DNA of 64,000 nt from Flammulina velutipes. Lineage: Eukaryota > Basidiomycota > Agaricomycetes > Agaricales > Physalacriaceae. A model generated the notes under the pieces. That model had not been told where the DNA came from. It searched no databases and saw only the letters and a program-made list of their open reading frames with translations. The DNA is taken from positions 2,356,001 to 2,420,000 of the forward strand of contig CM022374.1 in the NCBI GenBank assembly GCA_011800155.1, written 5' to 3'. The position numbers and the translations under genes were made by a program. Shown piece by piece: positions 44,314-57,474 of the stretch (within the stretch, counting starts at the first letter, position 1; each line of letters starts with the position of its first letter).

Positions 44314-46739
44314 GGTGATGATTAGGAGGACCGTGCATCTTCGTATCGTTAAAAAGGCCAAGTAGAACAAGAGTCGCCAAAGTAAGAACAAGGAGGAACG
44401 GTTGGTCGTCAAGACGTAGCAACGCCTAGCAGGTGCGTACAAGCTCGAAGTAGAAGAAGGGCAAGGTTGAAGGTACTTTATTGATTAATTATTTATCAGT
44501 GGATTTACATAAATGACATAACACCATATACATGTGTGGCACGGTTCAATTAATTCATTTATTCTAAGTTATATGGGACAGGTTCCGATACAAATATAGG
44601 CCGTGAAATAGAGATATTGGGTATGTGCCATCCGTTTCATGAGAATGTATAATTTTCCAGTTTAAGTTAGACTGGAGCAATTGAAGGGGCCACACGCAGA
44701 AACACGGATTTAAATCCGCACATGCCCGCACGCGTAAGAAAAGATGACGCGGCCTTGACGACATGGCAAGCACTGTGAAGGAGGTGCAAGAGGAGGTGGG
44801 TGGAGCTTGGCACGCAGGTACTGTTCAATGACACGGCGGATGTGACCAAGAACGAGGACGAATTGCCACTGCCAGATGACACTGAATCTACTGTGGCGCT
44901 CAACTAAATTAATCACGAGGTTTGCCAAAAGACCACTTCAATCGCAGGGATGGCTCAGTCTGCGTGGGAAACGTGAACTTTAACTATGTTGCGTTGACAC
45001 GGGATAGACGAATTGACATAACCAGAGGCCGATCGACTTAGACTGGTGAAGTTGAGCAGAGTTGAATACAACTATGAATTTAGCATTCAAATTGTTGTCT
45101 TCCATCGCATCGTGCTCAAGAATGTACAGCCATGTCGGACATTGCCGAACCTTCGTGGCGCAAGTCCCTCGTCACACAGCGAGGATACCCTTGGGATTAT
45201 TTATGATATGGAAAGCTTGACGGTATATTATCTACTCCGTCTCGGTCCATGGAGCCCCCCGAACGCGACGTCTCTATTGCGTAACATATCGTTCTTCAAA
45301 CCCAGAATCGACCCACTAGTTTCAAGGCAGGTGACAGAAGTCTGCAGCTACCCGTGTCAGTTAAGCGGCCACCATACCTCATCATCTGACGGCGGACTGT
45401 ATGCTAATTCCAACGGATCACCTTCTTAGATAACAATTATGTACCTTAGCTGAGACATTGCCGGACGAGGTTCAGCTAAGCAACGATCGACAGAGTGCTC
45501 CACTCCCAGAACCATCACTCATGAAGATGGAGACGCGCACTGTCACTCGTCTTCATGAAGCTAAGCACCGAGTAGAGTCAGCCATTACTCGTTACTTTCG
45601 AGTTCAAGATCAAGGTCAGAAAGTGCAGGCGCACTCGCCCTCGCTGTAGAATCGTCCTTATTAATAAGCTTTCTCATAAGTCCTGAGAACACACATTTGG
45701 AAGAACATCAGTAGAATGACGAAGATAAATTCACAGAGAAGGTACCCTGAAAGATGGGGAAGCTTAAGTATGTCTATGCGCGATACTCCGATGCTTCCCA
45801 AATATGGAGCTCGTACGCCTGATCATTTATTGTCCAGGCTTCCTGGGATTCTCATGTTCTCGAGCACTTCGTCGCATTATACAGTATGGCTTCCTACATA
45901 GAAACCCGCAGCCACTAACGGGAACGGAATGCTGTTTGTATTCATGTGAGAGGTTAACGCCAGAGGTTTGCGGTTAGAGAGTTCTCAGAGACGCGTAGTC
46001 CTGACGTTTGGGATCACTCGCGTCAGTGGAACACGCCGAGATGATGAATCATTGAATGTGTTCAAAGTCGCCTTCCATATCCGGCCTGTGCCAGGCATCT
46101 CGACGGCACCGATACGGAAAAGATGGAGATGGAGAAGATGAGGATAGCAGCGGAGGTCCAGTGCTGAACAATAAAGAAAATCTTACACTACCGCGTCGAA
46201 GACGCGTACCAAGCCAAGCTGAGGGTGGACACTGGGATTAACTTCCGAAAGAATTTAATATGATAAGGAATGCGGGGTAGGTGCAGGTGATCTGGGGTAA
46301 CTCAAATTTGGACAGGGTTATTGAGTAGATCGGCGCCAAGAATGGACAGAGCGAACCGGAGCTTTGGGTGATCTAGAACCGGGCATACGCCCTCTCGTAA
46401 AAGGACAGTCGCAGAAGGACGTAGAAGAAGTGCCAAAGATGCATGCAACAATGGCCTGGACGATAGTCTGCAAAGGTCCAGGCGACGACGAGCGCAGCGA
46501 CGAGACATAGCCTCGAACGTAGGCTAACGACGACGAGAGCAGTGGCGGACGCCGGACGGTGGTGACCGCTATTTTTAAGGACACCAAGTTCACGTGACTA
46601 AATGAGATCAGATCTGAGTCGTCCGCGTTATAAAGGTCGCAATCAGTTGTCTGCCCTTGCTTACCTTCTTCCACCATCTCGTTTTCGCCTTTCCTTTCAA
46701 CCGCGCTCTATCGATAAATTCTTCGCTCGAAATTCACAA
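44314..46739. other. 2.4-kb stretch without a supported gene
   Basis: Short frames only, mostly without ATG or recognisable similarity, on both strands. Base composition is ordinary. The last 100-150 bases form the CT-rich leader of the gene at 46740. I looked for reverse transcriptase, transposase and terminal repeats and saw none. It could be old transposon-derived sequence or hold non-coding RNA. Confidence 0.4.
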
Positions 46740-47515
46740 ATGGCCGATAACTCTCGTACAAACCCGACTGCACATTCTGAGCCCATTCCTATCAACACCC
46801 GCATGGGCAGAGGGCGATCTGCTTCGGTCTCATCAGCGTCTTCTAGCTCAGCGAGCTCGCCTTCAGAGATCCCTACTCCCATTTCCAGTGCCAACAGCTC
46901 TGTCCGCATCGCTCCTGCGTCCCCTGGCAGCTCGCCCATACTCAATTACTTCTTCAATCAATCCCCAAGCAAACCGCCACCTGGGGCCCAAAACACGTAT
47001 CCATTCAGGAAGTTTGGCCCGCCTCCCGTCTTTGAAGGTAAGTCTAGTCGCCCGTCCCCATTGCCACCACGCTGATCATGCTCCAGAGGTTGAAGAGGGT
47101 GAACCTCCTGTCCATGCCCATGCTCGGCGTGCCAGCAACGCTACAGCGGGTCGCTTTGCGCAGCCGCAGGGCGCCATGCCAGCCAGTGACAGCACGTTTG
47201 AACGCGGAACCGGCATTTTGCGCAGACTTTCCCTGAGCAGCTCCTTCGCCAAGGTCAGTGAAAGTCTTCGCACAAGCAAACGCACGCTAACTTTCTCCAA
47301 TCCAGCCCAATGATCCAGCCCGTCGCTCCCCACCCAATGCCCCTCCTAACTCTGCTGTAAGCCCTGTTGAACCCAGGCAGCTTCCTCCTTTCTCTCGCGA
47401 AGGTGGCGGTAAACCACGTCGATCCGCCACTATCAGCATGGATTCCAAGCCCCGCCGGGCACCTTCACCGATGGGAGAACGCATTCTCAAGGGCCATTTC
47501 GATGGCTTCAACTAA
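46740..47515 (+). CDS. Conserved disordered fungal protein (ends SPMGERILKGHFDGFN)
   Basis: Small Ser/Pro-rich protein whose short motifs recur in fungi: MGRGRSASVSSA, the SPGSSPILNYFFNQSPSK block, FRKFGPPPVFE, GILRRLSLSSSFAK and the strictly kept C-terminus RAPSPMGERILKGHFDGF. Three exons: introns GTAAGTC..CTCCAG after PPVFE and GTCAGTG..ATCCAG after SSFAK. About 225 residues. LRRLSLSS is a good basophilic kinase site. No signal peptide, membrane helix or enzyme motif. I recognise the family pattern but know of no assigned function. The strongly kept C-terminal 16 residues suggest a peptide that docks to a partner. The start at 46740 is the first ATG of the frame (CACAAATGGCC). Confidence 0.8.
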
Positions 47516-48072
47516 ATCTTTTTACTGTCATGTCTCACTCATCGTCGTCGCTCGCTCGTTCACTACTCGTAACTCTCGTTTGGTTTGAGACATCCAACGT
47601 CTGCAGCAGGATACCCGCAACCGCTGTGGACTGTATTACTCAAGTCTTCCTCCTTCATCACCTGTCATCGACCTCTCCAATACTGTATACATAAACCGTC
47701 CATACTGTCTCGCCACAGTAATCCTTTCTGCTTCTGCTTTCAAAAATCTCTCTGGTCAGTTTGTGTCTGTTTCGTTAGTTCTGGTAAGCATTGTCACTTG
47801 CACGTCGTTCTGACTCTGATTGCTTCTTTCAGACTGGATTTCTTGTTCTGGCGCCGCGTACTGTAACTCTCATCTTCTTCAACTCTTCTATCAATGTGAG
47901 AAAATTCAAGTAATCTAGCTGTTCTATAGAGAAATTCAATATGTATTTGTATGCGTAATGCTGTAGTCAAACTGAGTGCTCAGCCTACAACTTCTGTGAT
48001 AATGCGCCACGCGTGGTCCGTGCGTTGAATGAAGAGACAGTAATAGCACTGTCCTACACCGTTCCACAACCA
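47516..48072. other. Intergenic, convergent 3' ends
   Basis: 557 bases between the stop codons of the disordered protein (plus) and Ctf8 (minus). CT-rich on the plus strand, consistent with a long 3' UTR. No coding sequence recognised. Confidence 0.5.
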
Positions 48073-48538
48073 TCAACTAAGCTTCCCTACTATCGGCATT
48101 GGTCGCGTTGAGAACATGATCTTTCGCTTAACAATGGCCACTGCTTGCCATTTCGTCCCTAAATCGTCGTCATCGTTATCGCTCGCATCGTTTCCGCCCG
48201 AACTTTGAGTTTTGTGAATCACCGCGAGTGGCTTGGGAAGCGCCACAATTTTGCCATCCAGATGGTGGTGGCCGATACGCAGGGTGGAGCGTTTCTTAGA
48301 CGTATGTCCCTTAGCCACTATTGTAAGGAAATACATAGCTAAAAAGGCTCACAAGTTCATCGTCGACGGTTAGCTTCCCTACGAATTTCCCATCATGCTC
48401 CCCCTCGTACGTGGATTCCACGTCAAGGGTGCCCTGCAGTTCAATGAGAACCACTTCGTCGTGTGATACTCTAGCGATAGAAGCTGGAAGTTTTGGGTTG
48501 GATGCGGAAGGCGCGTCAAATTCGATGGGAATGATCAT
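48073..48538 (-). CDS. CTF8: Chromosome transmission fidelity protein 8 (Ctf18-RFC subunit)
   Basis: Small subunit of the alternative clamp loader Ctf18-Dcc1-Ctf8-RFC, which loads PCNA and supports sister chromatid cohesion. Two exons: MIIPIEFDAPSASNPKLPAS, VVLIELQGTLDVE and GKFVGKLTVDDEL, then, after an intron with donor GTGAGC and an AG shortly before KKRSTLRIG, HHHLDGKIVALPKPLAVIHK and WQAVAIVKRKIMFSTRPMPI. The block 'LxIGHHxLxGKxVxLxKPLAV' is the family signature. About 135 residues, close to other fungal Ctf8 proteins. A short acidic insert (GGNDASDNDDDDLG) sits before the last strand. The start at 48538 is the only sensible ATG. The neighbours are unrelated. Confidence 0.88.
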
Positions 48539-48925
48539 CGTGGTTTGGAATCAAGACGCGTTGACGGCAAGGGGACGCGTGTGATGATTCACTGTTGGCT
48601 TAGAGAAGAATTGTTGTGGCCAGATGTATAGTGCATTCATCTCTGGAATACACTTCATAGGAATTACGGTTTCCGTTTATTTCTCATTATGGATGTTATT
48701 AGTCCTTACTTCTCTTACGCCACATCGAGATAGAGACAATGTTGCGAGGCGTACGTGTAACATTCGAGTGTAAGTATTGTCCGTGATAGCACGTATGTAG
48801 TCAATGGATCCACAAAGAGAGTGATTATTCAAGATCATACCGCATATGAGTAGATAGAGACGACTCCATTATACGAAGGGTTAATAGTCTACCAAACTTT
48901 GCCACACGAAGGATCCCGATTCCAT
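48539..48925. other. Intergenic: Ctf8 promoter and transporter 3' flank
   Basis: 387 bases with no recognisable gene, between the Ctf8 start and the transporter stop codon, both genes on the minus strand. Confidence 0.5.
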
Positions 48926-51397
48926 CTAAGAATCGCATGTGCCGAGGGCGGGATCCCCAGAAGGCTCAAGCATAAGCTACAAGATAGAACAATTAGCAAT
49001 GTAGTCATTGTCAAGAAAAGACAAGGCTTACCCTGACAGTCTGTATCGTAGTATAAGCCGCAGCACCCAACCCAAACACCATCATCACAATGTCCTTCAG
49101 TTTCTCAGTTCTAGTACGCGCAACGGCCTTGTAGTGCAACATAGCTGGGTACACGTAACACAACGGAACACTGGTATGAGAAGCTTCATCAGATGATTGG
49201 AACTGAAACGGCAAACGGACACTTGCCATGCAAAGCAGCCCACAAACGCCACAAACTTATCCAAGTCTGCTGCGCCGGCCCAACTGATAAGACTGGTGAC
49301 GATAACAACGAAGAACCGGAAGAAGTTCTTGAGCCACTTGACGCGGGTACTCGTCTTGCCGCTGCGAACAAAGAGACCATTCTCCATGATCCGCACAGCA
49401 GGGAACAGCTGCAGAGGCACCGAGAGCATGATAGCTACAGAATAGAGGAATTGAACCTAAAATGATCGTAAGATAGATGGGTACGACGTTGAATGACTGA
49501 ACGCACCGCTTGCACCATAGGTTTCGATGTATCCAGATTGACGAGGACGACAGTCTTGATGTCAGATCCAAATGTAAGATAGGCCAGTGCGCCAGCGCCT
49601 CCGAATAGAATGGTAAGGCCAGCCATAACAGCAGAAATAACCGCAGGGAACTTCTTGGGCTCCTTCATGGCATCTGTGATCGGAATGACCTGTGTACACA
49701 AATGTTAGCCTTTGAATGAGGCTAAATGAACGGGAGTACTAACAAGGCCAATACCTTCGAACGAGAACACGGCGGTCCTGATAAACATATCAGCATCGGT
49801 CAAGCATAGAGGATGATAAAACTCACCCGACAAATAGTGGGAAATCCTTCGGGTTGAACCAAGCCACGTCTTGCACACCTCTATCAGCAATGATGCTGAT
49901 CTCGCTCCCGAAGATGTAGAGCAAGCCGGCAAGGATGAAGACGTCAGCAATTAATGCAGTCGTACTTAATTTCGCCAGATCTCTAATGAGAACGAGAGGC
50001 AGGAAGACGATGAGCTGCATGAAGATAAAGTATTGAACTCCAATTATCTTCACGCAATGCGTCACGCCCTGAACGAAGGCCTGCATGTTTTCTGCGACGA
50101 AGATCATATACGCCCCGCAGAAACCCATCTGAGACACCACAATCGAGGTGAGAATAAGTTGGCGCATCCAATTGCCGTACAATGTGCCTCCGATATCTCC
50201 AAAACTGCCGGACACGACGAACTTGGTGCGTACGAGAAGGATAAAGGAGTACAGTGAGATGACCGCGATGAAGACGAATAAGAGAGACGAGAAGACGATG
50301 CCTCCGTTGAAGAAAGCTCTTCCCAAGAACAAGACGCCAGTTCCGATGAAAGCTTTGAGTAACTGGTGCGATGTGTGAGAGAGAAGTATTTGGTATAGAA
50401 TATACGAACCATGAGAACGGCCTGCGTGACAGTCGCATTTCCATGAGGTCCCGGAGAGGTTGCCCGTCGTTTTGACCGAGACCTTGATCGGACTGTGCTA
50501 ACTATTTTGTGACCTAGGAGTGGTGCCGTTTCAGAAGCCTCTCCATTCACAGGGCCCTCCATGTCATCTTCTGAAGTTTCTTCATCCTCTTCTAGATCTT
50601 CACCAGCCTGCACGATACATGAACAATATACAACGATCATAGATCATGCACTCACGAAATGGCCGAAGAGATATAAGAAGTCGACGAAGTTATTGACAAA
50701 CTGTGGTTCTTCTCCTGCTTCTGCAGTAGAATGCAGGAGGACATAGTTGCGACGAAAACCTCCTGGTTCATGGATGTGTTCAAATGCCGAATCAATCGGG
50801 GGGGCCGGAGGAGCATAAGAGGCGGCTCGTGATCGGCCTTTGCGTTGATTAGACTGGTACTTGTAGATATCATGGCTGCGGGGAATTATTAAGGAATAGA
50901 TGCTCTGTGAAGATAGGCAGCACTCACGTCACGTCAGCACCGGGAACATCGTAATGGACGGGGAAGGTCTCAGCATCGTCCGCTGGGTGACTTGACGACG
51001 ACGACGACGACGCTGCTGCTTTCAAATCAACGTCACTTCGCTTTCTTTCATCCTTTGACACCAGATGTTTCCTCAAAACACGTAGTTTCTCTTCTTCCGG
51101 CAGATCATCGACATTCGGAGGTAGAGGGGAGTCATTCCTGGCCTCGGGTGACGGTCGTGTATTACTCAGTCCGCTCATGCTGGGAACAGAACTAGGTCCT
51201 ATGGATGCTGCTGAAGAGCCAGTGCCATTTGGATTAGAGCGAGGAGGTATTGCCAACGACGCCGGAGTCGTTCCTTGTGAAGCATACTGTGCCCGTAAAG
51301 CACGAAGGTCTGGTGTACCGATTGGTGTCGAGCTGCTAGAACTTTCGGGAACGAGAGCGCGTCCTCGAATGCTAACTGGTCTCGTTGGTGTCGACAT
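48926..51397 (-). CDS. Vacuolar amino acid transporter, AAAP family (Avt3/Avt4-like)
   Basis: Amino acid/auxin permease family carrier, most like yeast Avt3 and Avt4, which move neutral or basic amino acids out of the vacuole. A long cytosolic N-terminus is Ser/Pro-rich (MSTPTRPVSIRGRALVPESS), contains YEHIHEPGGFRRNYV-like and FVNNFVDFLYLFGHFAGEDL segments, and an APLLGH motif of vacuolar sorting type. The membrane part starts QAVLMLLKAFIGTGVLFLGR, followed by about eleven helices, such as ISLYSFILLVRTKFVVSG, GFCGAYMIFVAENMQAFV, FSFEGIGLVIPITDAMKEP and FVVIVTSLISWAGAADLDKF. The last exon, after GTAAGCC..TTGTAG, ends LGTCDS. Around seven introns. About 720 residues, typical for the group. The FxGIGLxxPI motif is strongly kept. 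Substrate is inferred. Confidence 0.9.
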
Positions 51398-52507
51398 GGT
51401 CGTGGCAGAAAAGAGAGATGAGTAGCGCACGTTTAAGGTTACCTAAAACGGCTGTTATCGCTTGTATGCCGGCGGGACTTGCCGTTCGACTTTAAAAATC
51501 GATCGGAACGTTGGTGCTGCATAGTGAAGCAAATGTTGAACGTTGGACGCTGAGGCGCTGAGTGGTTACCGTTATTGAATTGAAGATTAAACGGCACGAA
51601 ATAAATCCAGCTGGGGCTTCTCTATGAAGGCCGATAGCCGACTCATCTATCTCGCGCCATCTTCACAGCCATTTCTCAATGCTAGAGACAGCAAGTATTG
51701 AAGAAGGAGCCAAGTCGAGCAAGCATTTAGCGCATTCGCGCCGGTCGAGGTGCTCAAAGTAAAGAGCCCGAGGGTGATGTCATCCCGACGTTTGGCCGCC
51801 CCTGCCCCGCTCAGCCCACCAATTATGGGTAACAACTTATTTTATCATTCTGTGACCGATTGTATGAAGGATAAATTCATTGCTAAATTCTCAACGAAAG
51901 GACGCAAAGAGCAACGGTAAAGGATTAAAGTGCTATCCTGCCCAGAATTCGAGGTGCACCATCCATACTTGAGAATATAATACTTGACTCCATCGTCCGG
52001 AAGACGCGTCGACAAAGTCAAATATCTTCAATGCGAGGTTACAAAGTACGAAATAGTCCTTTCGCGCCGGACTACTTGGTCTGTGCGCCGTCACGTGTGA
52101 CAGTCACGTAAGAATGAGTACAGTCGTTAAACGCAATGGAAAGAACTCTTATTCGAACTCCCATGTTGGAAGCTTACCCGCAGCTCGAATCCTCTAATCT
52201 GACGAATTCAGCGTTTTCTCCTTCAATTACGCGGTGGAACGGATGGCAAATGCTATGTCAACCTTCTCTCCAATTTTACGACCGTTCAAACCAGCTCAAA
52301 CGAAAGACAAGCGGAATGGAGGGTAGGGAAATGGGGAGGTGGATGGAACGAAATGTTGCAACGAGGACATGATCGACTTTACCCGACGCAGCCAAACAAA
52401 CCACAACAAGGCTGTCCCTCTGACTTTCACTGTCGGCGACCTCACATCCGCATACCACCTTTATTCTCGTTGCTATCGTCGCGCTCGACGTCGGGAATGA
52501 TCCTTTC
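51398..52507. promoter_or_regulatory. Divergent promoter region, AVT-like transporter / Yta7-like ATPase
   Basis: 1,110 bases between divergent starts. Frames in it are short and unlike known proteins. It likely includes long leaders for both genes. Confidence 0.45.
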
Positions 52508-55500
52508 ATGAACTACGACGACAACGACAGAGACGCTTCTGGCTCACCCGCTTCCTCGCCACTGAAAATCCTCATTCCACCAGACCATATGCACCGCACC
52601 CGTCAATCAGCTAGGCTTCATAGCGGCAGTCGTTCAGGCTCAAGCGAAGCAGTCAACAATCGTGACCAGGGTGACGTGGAGGAAGACGAAGAGGGTGTAC
52701 CCATTGTCGTCACGAAACACGGTCGCAAGACAAAGCGCCTCAACTATGCTGAAAGTAATAGCGAGGCTGACTTTGAACCGGAGCAAGTCACAGTTAAACG
52801 CCAACGGTTGAGAAAGCAGGCCGAACCTGATCCCGCTTCAATGTTCGACGATGACGACAATGTCGAGGAGGCCCGTCAAGACGACGACGACGGAGATGAT
52901 GAGCACGACGCTCCCCGACGATCTTCTAGACGTCGCCCTCTCAAAAAAGAGAATGACCTCCCTGGATTCATTGTCGAAGACGACGATCGCCGTGTCACTC
53001 GCTCCAGGCTTCAGAAGCCTCCTCCAAAGCCAGACCCCCGACAGCTACGCGCAGAGCGGGCTGCCGAACGCGCTAGAAGAACACAAAGGAAGGATAGCAT
53101 GGATGGGGACTATATTGGTGACTCTTCGCCGGCTTCCAGCTACCACACACACGACGAGACTGTCAACTTTTCGGATGAAATCGAGCAAGAGCTAGAGGAC
53201 GAGCAGGAGGCGAATCGTTACCGCCTACGCGACCGTGCGCCTGTCAACTATGCCATACCTCCTCCCCTCGAAGAGATGGCCGGACCTCCCAAGCCTCCCG
53301 TCAACAAACGCAAACCTGCGAGACGAAAAGGTCCAGGATGGAGTGCTGGTGGTGCGGAGCTCGGAAGGTGGATGGGAATCGCTGGAGATGATTCAGATTC
53401 GGACGCAAACACGAGGACACCCAAAAAGCCATTCGGAATGGGGGGAGCATTTGATGGCGGGGTCGCTGCCGGAGGCGCTGGCCTATTGCCGCCCGATTTT
53501 GCAGCGTCGGGGACGCCGTCAAACCTTGGCAAGGTCACTGACGCTTGTACGTTGACTTCTTCATGGACCAATGATCCTACTAACTGCCTTTTTATTAGCC
53601 CTTGCCGATGCGGATCCCTTGGGAGTCAACGTCAACGTCACCTTTGATGAAGTCGGTGGTCTCGATGATCGTAAGTTTGCTTTCAAACATTACAGCAGTC
53701 AACTAACATATCGCAGACATTCATTCGTTGAAGGAGATGACTCTTCTCCCTCTGCTCTACCCAGAAGTATTTCAACAATTCAACGTCACTCCCCCTCGCG
53801 GTGTGCTATTTCACGGTCCCCCGGGGACTGGAAAGACCCTCCTTGCGCGCGCGCTTGCCGCCAGTTGTCGTTCTAACGGAAAACAAATTTGTACGCCCCT
53901 CCACATATTTATGCGTTTCTTCAACTGACATAGGATTGAACTAAGCTTTCTTCATGCGTAAGGGTGCCGATGCTCTGTCAAAGTGGGTGGGAGAGGCTGA
54001 ACGTCAGCTTCGCCTTCTGTTCGAGGAAGCTCGCAATGCACAACCGTCCATTATCTTCTTCGATGAGATCGATGGCCTGGCACCCGTGCGTTCGTCGAAG
54101 CAAGATCAGATCCATGCGTCAATTGTCTCTACACTCCTTGCTCTTATGGATGGCATGGATGGACGAGGGCAAGTGGTGGTTATTGGAGCGACGAATCGAC
54201 CCGATGCGATTGATCCAGCGCTGAGGCGACCGGGAAGATTTGATCGAGAGTTCTATTTCCCTCTACCCAAGTTGGAGGCACGGGAGAAGATCTTGAGCAT
54301 CATGACCAAGAGTTGGCAAGGATGGTCAGGAGACGAAGGGCAGAATAAGCTGCAAGGTCTTGCAAAGATGACGAAGGGATACGGGGGAGCTGATCTCAGG
54401 GTGCGTTTTAATGGCAATATTCGTATTGACATCCTTTGACCAAATTTTCAGGCTCTGTGCACTGAGGCTGCTCTCAACGCTGTCCAGCGGAAATATCCGC
54501 AGATTTATAAGTCCAACGACCGCCTTTTACTGCAGCCTGATTCCATCACTGTTGGTCTACGAGACTTCATGATTACGATCAAGAGTGCGTATCACTACCT
54601 TTAGAGGTGTAGATCGTTCTAACCAATATTCTCAGAGATGGTACCTTCTTCTGCTCGTTCTTCAGCTTCAGTGGCGACACCACTTCCCCCACAGTTTGAA
54701 CCTCTCCTTTCAGAATCTTTTGAGGCAGTCAAGGTTGCCTTGAAGCGAGTTCTCCCAATGGACAAACGTCTGACTGCACTTGAGGAAGCTGAATACGAAG
54801 ATGAGGATGATGAAGAAATTGCTCTCGATAGGGAGCTACTGATGCAATGTAGGTTTTTAGCATTCACACTTTGATCTTATCCTCATATACATTCAGCTAT
54901 GGAAACACTGAGAGTACATCGACCTCGAATACTGCTCTACGGCGAGGCAGGGATGGGTCAAACATATGTAGGCGCCGCGTTGCTACATCACCTGGAAGGT
55001 TACGCCGTACAAAGTCTGGAACTTGGAACTTTACTAGGGGACTCGACAAGAGTAAGCGTACCACACCTTGTAGTACTAATTTACGCTGACATTTATTAGA
55101 CAGTCGAAGCTTCCATAGTTCAAATTTTCGTCGAAGCCAAACGCCATCAACCGTCGATCATCTATCTGCCTTCATTATTGGCATGGTGTGCATCTGTGTC
55201 GGAGACCGCACGAGCGACGGTCAAGGCGATGCTGGACACGCTTGCTCCTACTGATCCGGTACTTCTTCTCGCCATCATCGATGGACAATTCAAGGACCTC
55301 CCTCGAGATGTAAGGGCATGGTTCGGACCTTCGAAGGAGAACCGCGTCGAACTAACAACACCGACACACGAACTCAGAGAGAAATTCTTCGTTGGTCTAC
55401 TGCAGGATGTCAGGCGCCCACCGAACCAGTTTCTTGACGGTATCAAACGCAAGAAGCGGGTTTTGGAAGACCTACCCATTGCACCCCCGCTAGAGCCGCG

Positions 55501-57474
55501 CAAACCCACGGCTGCAGAGACTGCGGCGCAGGAGCAGAACGACAACCGCGTTATCACTTTGTTAAAATTCCGTTTGGGTCCGATCCTCACAGAACTCAAA
55601 AGGAAATACAAAAGGTTTACGAAACGGGCTACGGTGCGTATTTTATCTTCCAATGTAAGTGTCTATCTCATTGTAACTTTTAGGACGAATATGCATTCGC
55701 CATGGAAGTTCCATTTGCTCCAGTCGTGCAGACTGTTACGATCACCGAGGTACCAATGGAGCAAAACATGCCCATAGAGGTCGTCGCGCAGGAACCAGCA
55801 ACGCAGCCGCTCGTGAATGGTGACACGGACAGTGTTGTACATCAGGTTCAGGCCCAAATGCAGCAACCGCCGCCTCCTCCGAAGTTGTACGATATGGACC
55901 TCGAAAGGATGCATACCGAGCTTTACAAAGATCGTTATCTTACTCCCCAGCAATTCCTCGAAGACGTCGGCAAAATCGTGTATAACGCCCAGGTACACGA
56001 ATACGACGATAAGGAACGTTTACTGAGAGCACGGGCGATGTACACCGCTGCTGAGGTGAGCATTCAGGAATTCGACGCGCCATTCCGTCTGGAGTGTGAG
56101 CGCATGGCAGTGAGGGAGAAGATCAGGCGTAGTGAGTTGAAGCAAGCGATGGGTCAGGACAAGGATAAAGGCAAACAACCCGAGGGTATCATTCGTCGGA
56201 GTACGCGTCAAAATGGCCAGCAAGTGGAACTGCCAATGACCGATCCTGTCCAGATCGAGCGTAGGCTAAAGCGGCAGCGGGCAAACGGCGAGGGGACAGA
56301 TTCCAATGCCTCCGACAACGATGGTCGTGACAACAAGCGAACCAGAGTGGTCGGTGGGGAAGGCGACATGGATGCCGATGGCGAGGACGAACTTGATCTT
56401 ATCGAACGCCCCACTGTCCATTTCGCGGACGATGTTGGCCACGGACACAACTTGCATGGTATACAATCCTCAGTGCCTATGTCATTCAACAACCATGGGC
56501 AGCAGCTCAATGGCTATCATCTCGCTGATCAGCATGTGCACCCGTATACCAATGGGCAACATTCTAGTGGCATGGCAACTCCTCAGCCATCCATCGCCAA
56601 TGTCAGCTCGCTTCTGAATCACGAATGGCCGCAAAATTCCCAATTGCCTCAGTCGTTCCAATCACCGTATCAACCTCTTCCTTCTCCAAATCTGCACGAA
56701 CATCCAGCTCAATACGCCGATCACTATCCGCCAAACCCGTACCCGCAATTCCAGCAAGGGCCTCCGTTCGGCGCTGGCCCATCCAACTTCGCACCCCACC
56801 AGTCACTTTATAATCAGCACGCTGGTCCCTCGTACTCCTCATCATCGGGTCAAGGATACAACATGCCTCTTGGGAGCATGAACGGGTGGCAGGACAATCA
56901 CAACAGTCGCCAGCCTCATCATTATCAACCTGAGCAAACGTTTTCGCCCCCTGAAGCCCGCTCAAGACCGTTGAACATTCCCATCGACCCCAGTCTGGTA
57001 CCACCGCCTATACTCATAGATGAACCAGAAAATCCTTTCGTGGTGCGTTCCACAGAGGTTTTGGGGTCATCAGCATCTGCCGTGGAAGCACCGACCTCGC
57101 ACTTCATGGTTGTCGATGAACCCGATGTATCCTCTTCAACAATGAAGTCGAACTCTCCCGAGGCTGCTCCTAAAGAACCCTCACCACCACCACCACCACC
57201 ACCACCAGTGATAGAACGTACACCGACACCCCTTCCAGATTTCATCTGTGATGAAGAACTGTTGTCGCAGCTTCAGAATACTTTGGCTACAGCGACTAGT
57301 TCGTTGAACGTGGAGCAGCTGGAGCAGTTAAGGGCAACCTGTTTGGCCGCGTTATGGAGGCGGAGGACTGAGTGGGATCGAGATTCGTTGATCAAAGAGC
57401 TCATGGACATGGTGAAAGATTTCGTTGAGGAGGTTGGGAAAGGTCACGACGACGACGGCGACGATGATTTCTGA
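52508..57474 (+). CDS. YTA7: Yta7/ATAD2/Abo1-type AAA ATPase with bromodomain-like region
   Basis: Nuclear AAA+ ATPase that acts on histone H3 and nucleosome density during transcription and replication. The N-terminal 340 residues are disordered and acidic/basic ([20 protein letters not shown]) with a conserved [12 protein letters not shown] segment. AAA1 (about 370-580) has [11 protein letters not shown], Walker A GPPGTGKT, Walker [11 protein letters not shown], sensor [12 protein letters not shown] and arginine fingers [12 protein letters not shown]2 has a degraded Walker A, GEAGMGQT, with Gln for the catalytic-loop Lys. The bromodomain-like part shows [21 protein letters not shown] long Gln/Pro-rich insertion (about 1190-1380) follows, and a C-terminal helix ([21 protein letters not shown]) ends acidic. 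About 1,490 residues, eight or so introns. A loss of AAA2 activity is known for this family, so the change is expected. Confidence 0.93.

Noticed and set aside
44667..44928. Minus-strand frames rich in Leu and Ser
   Set aside because: No ATG context, family or chainable exons.
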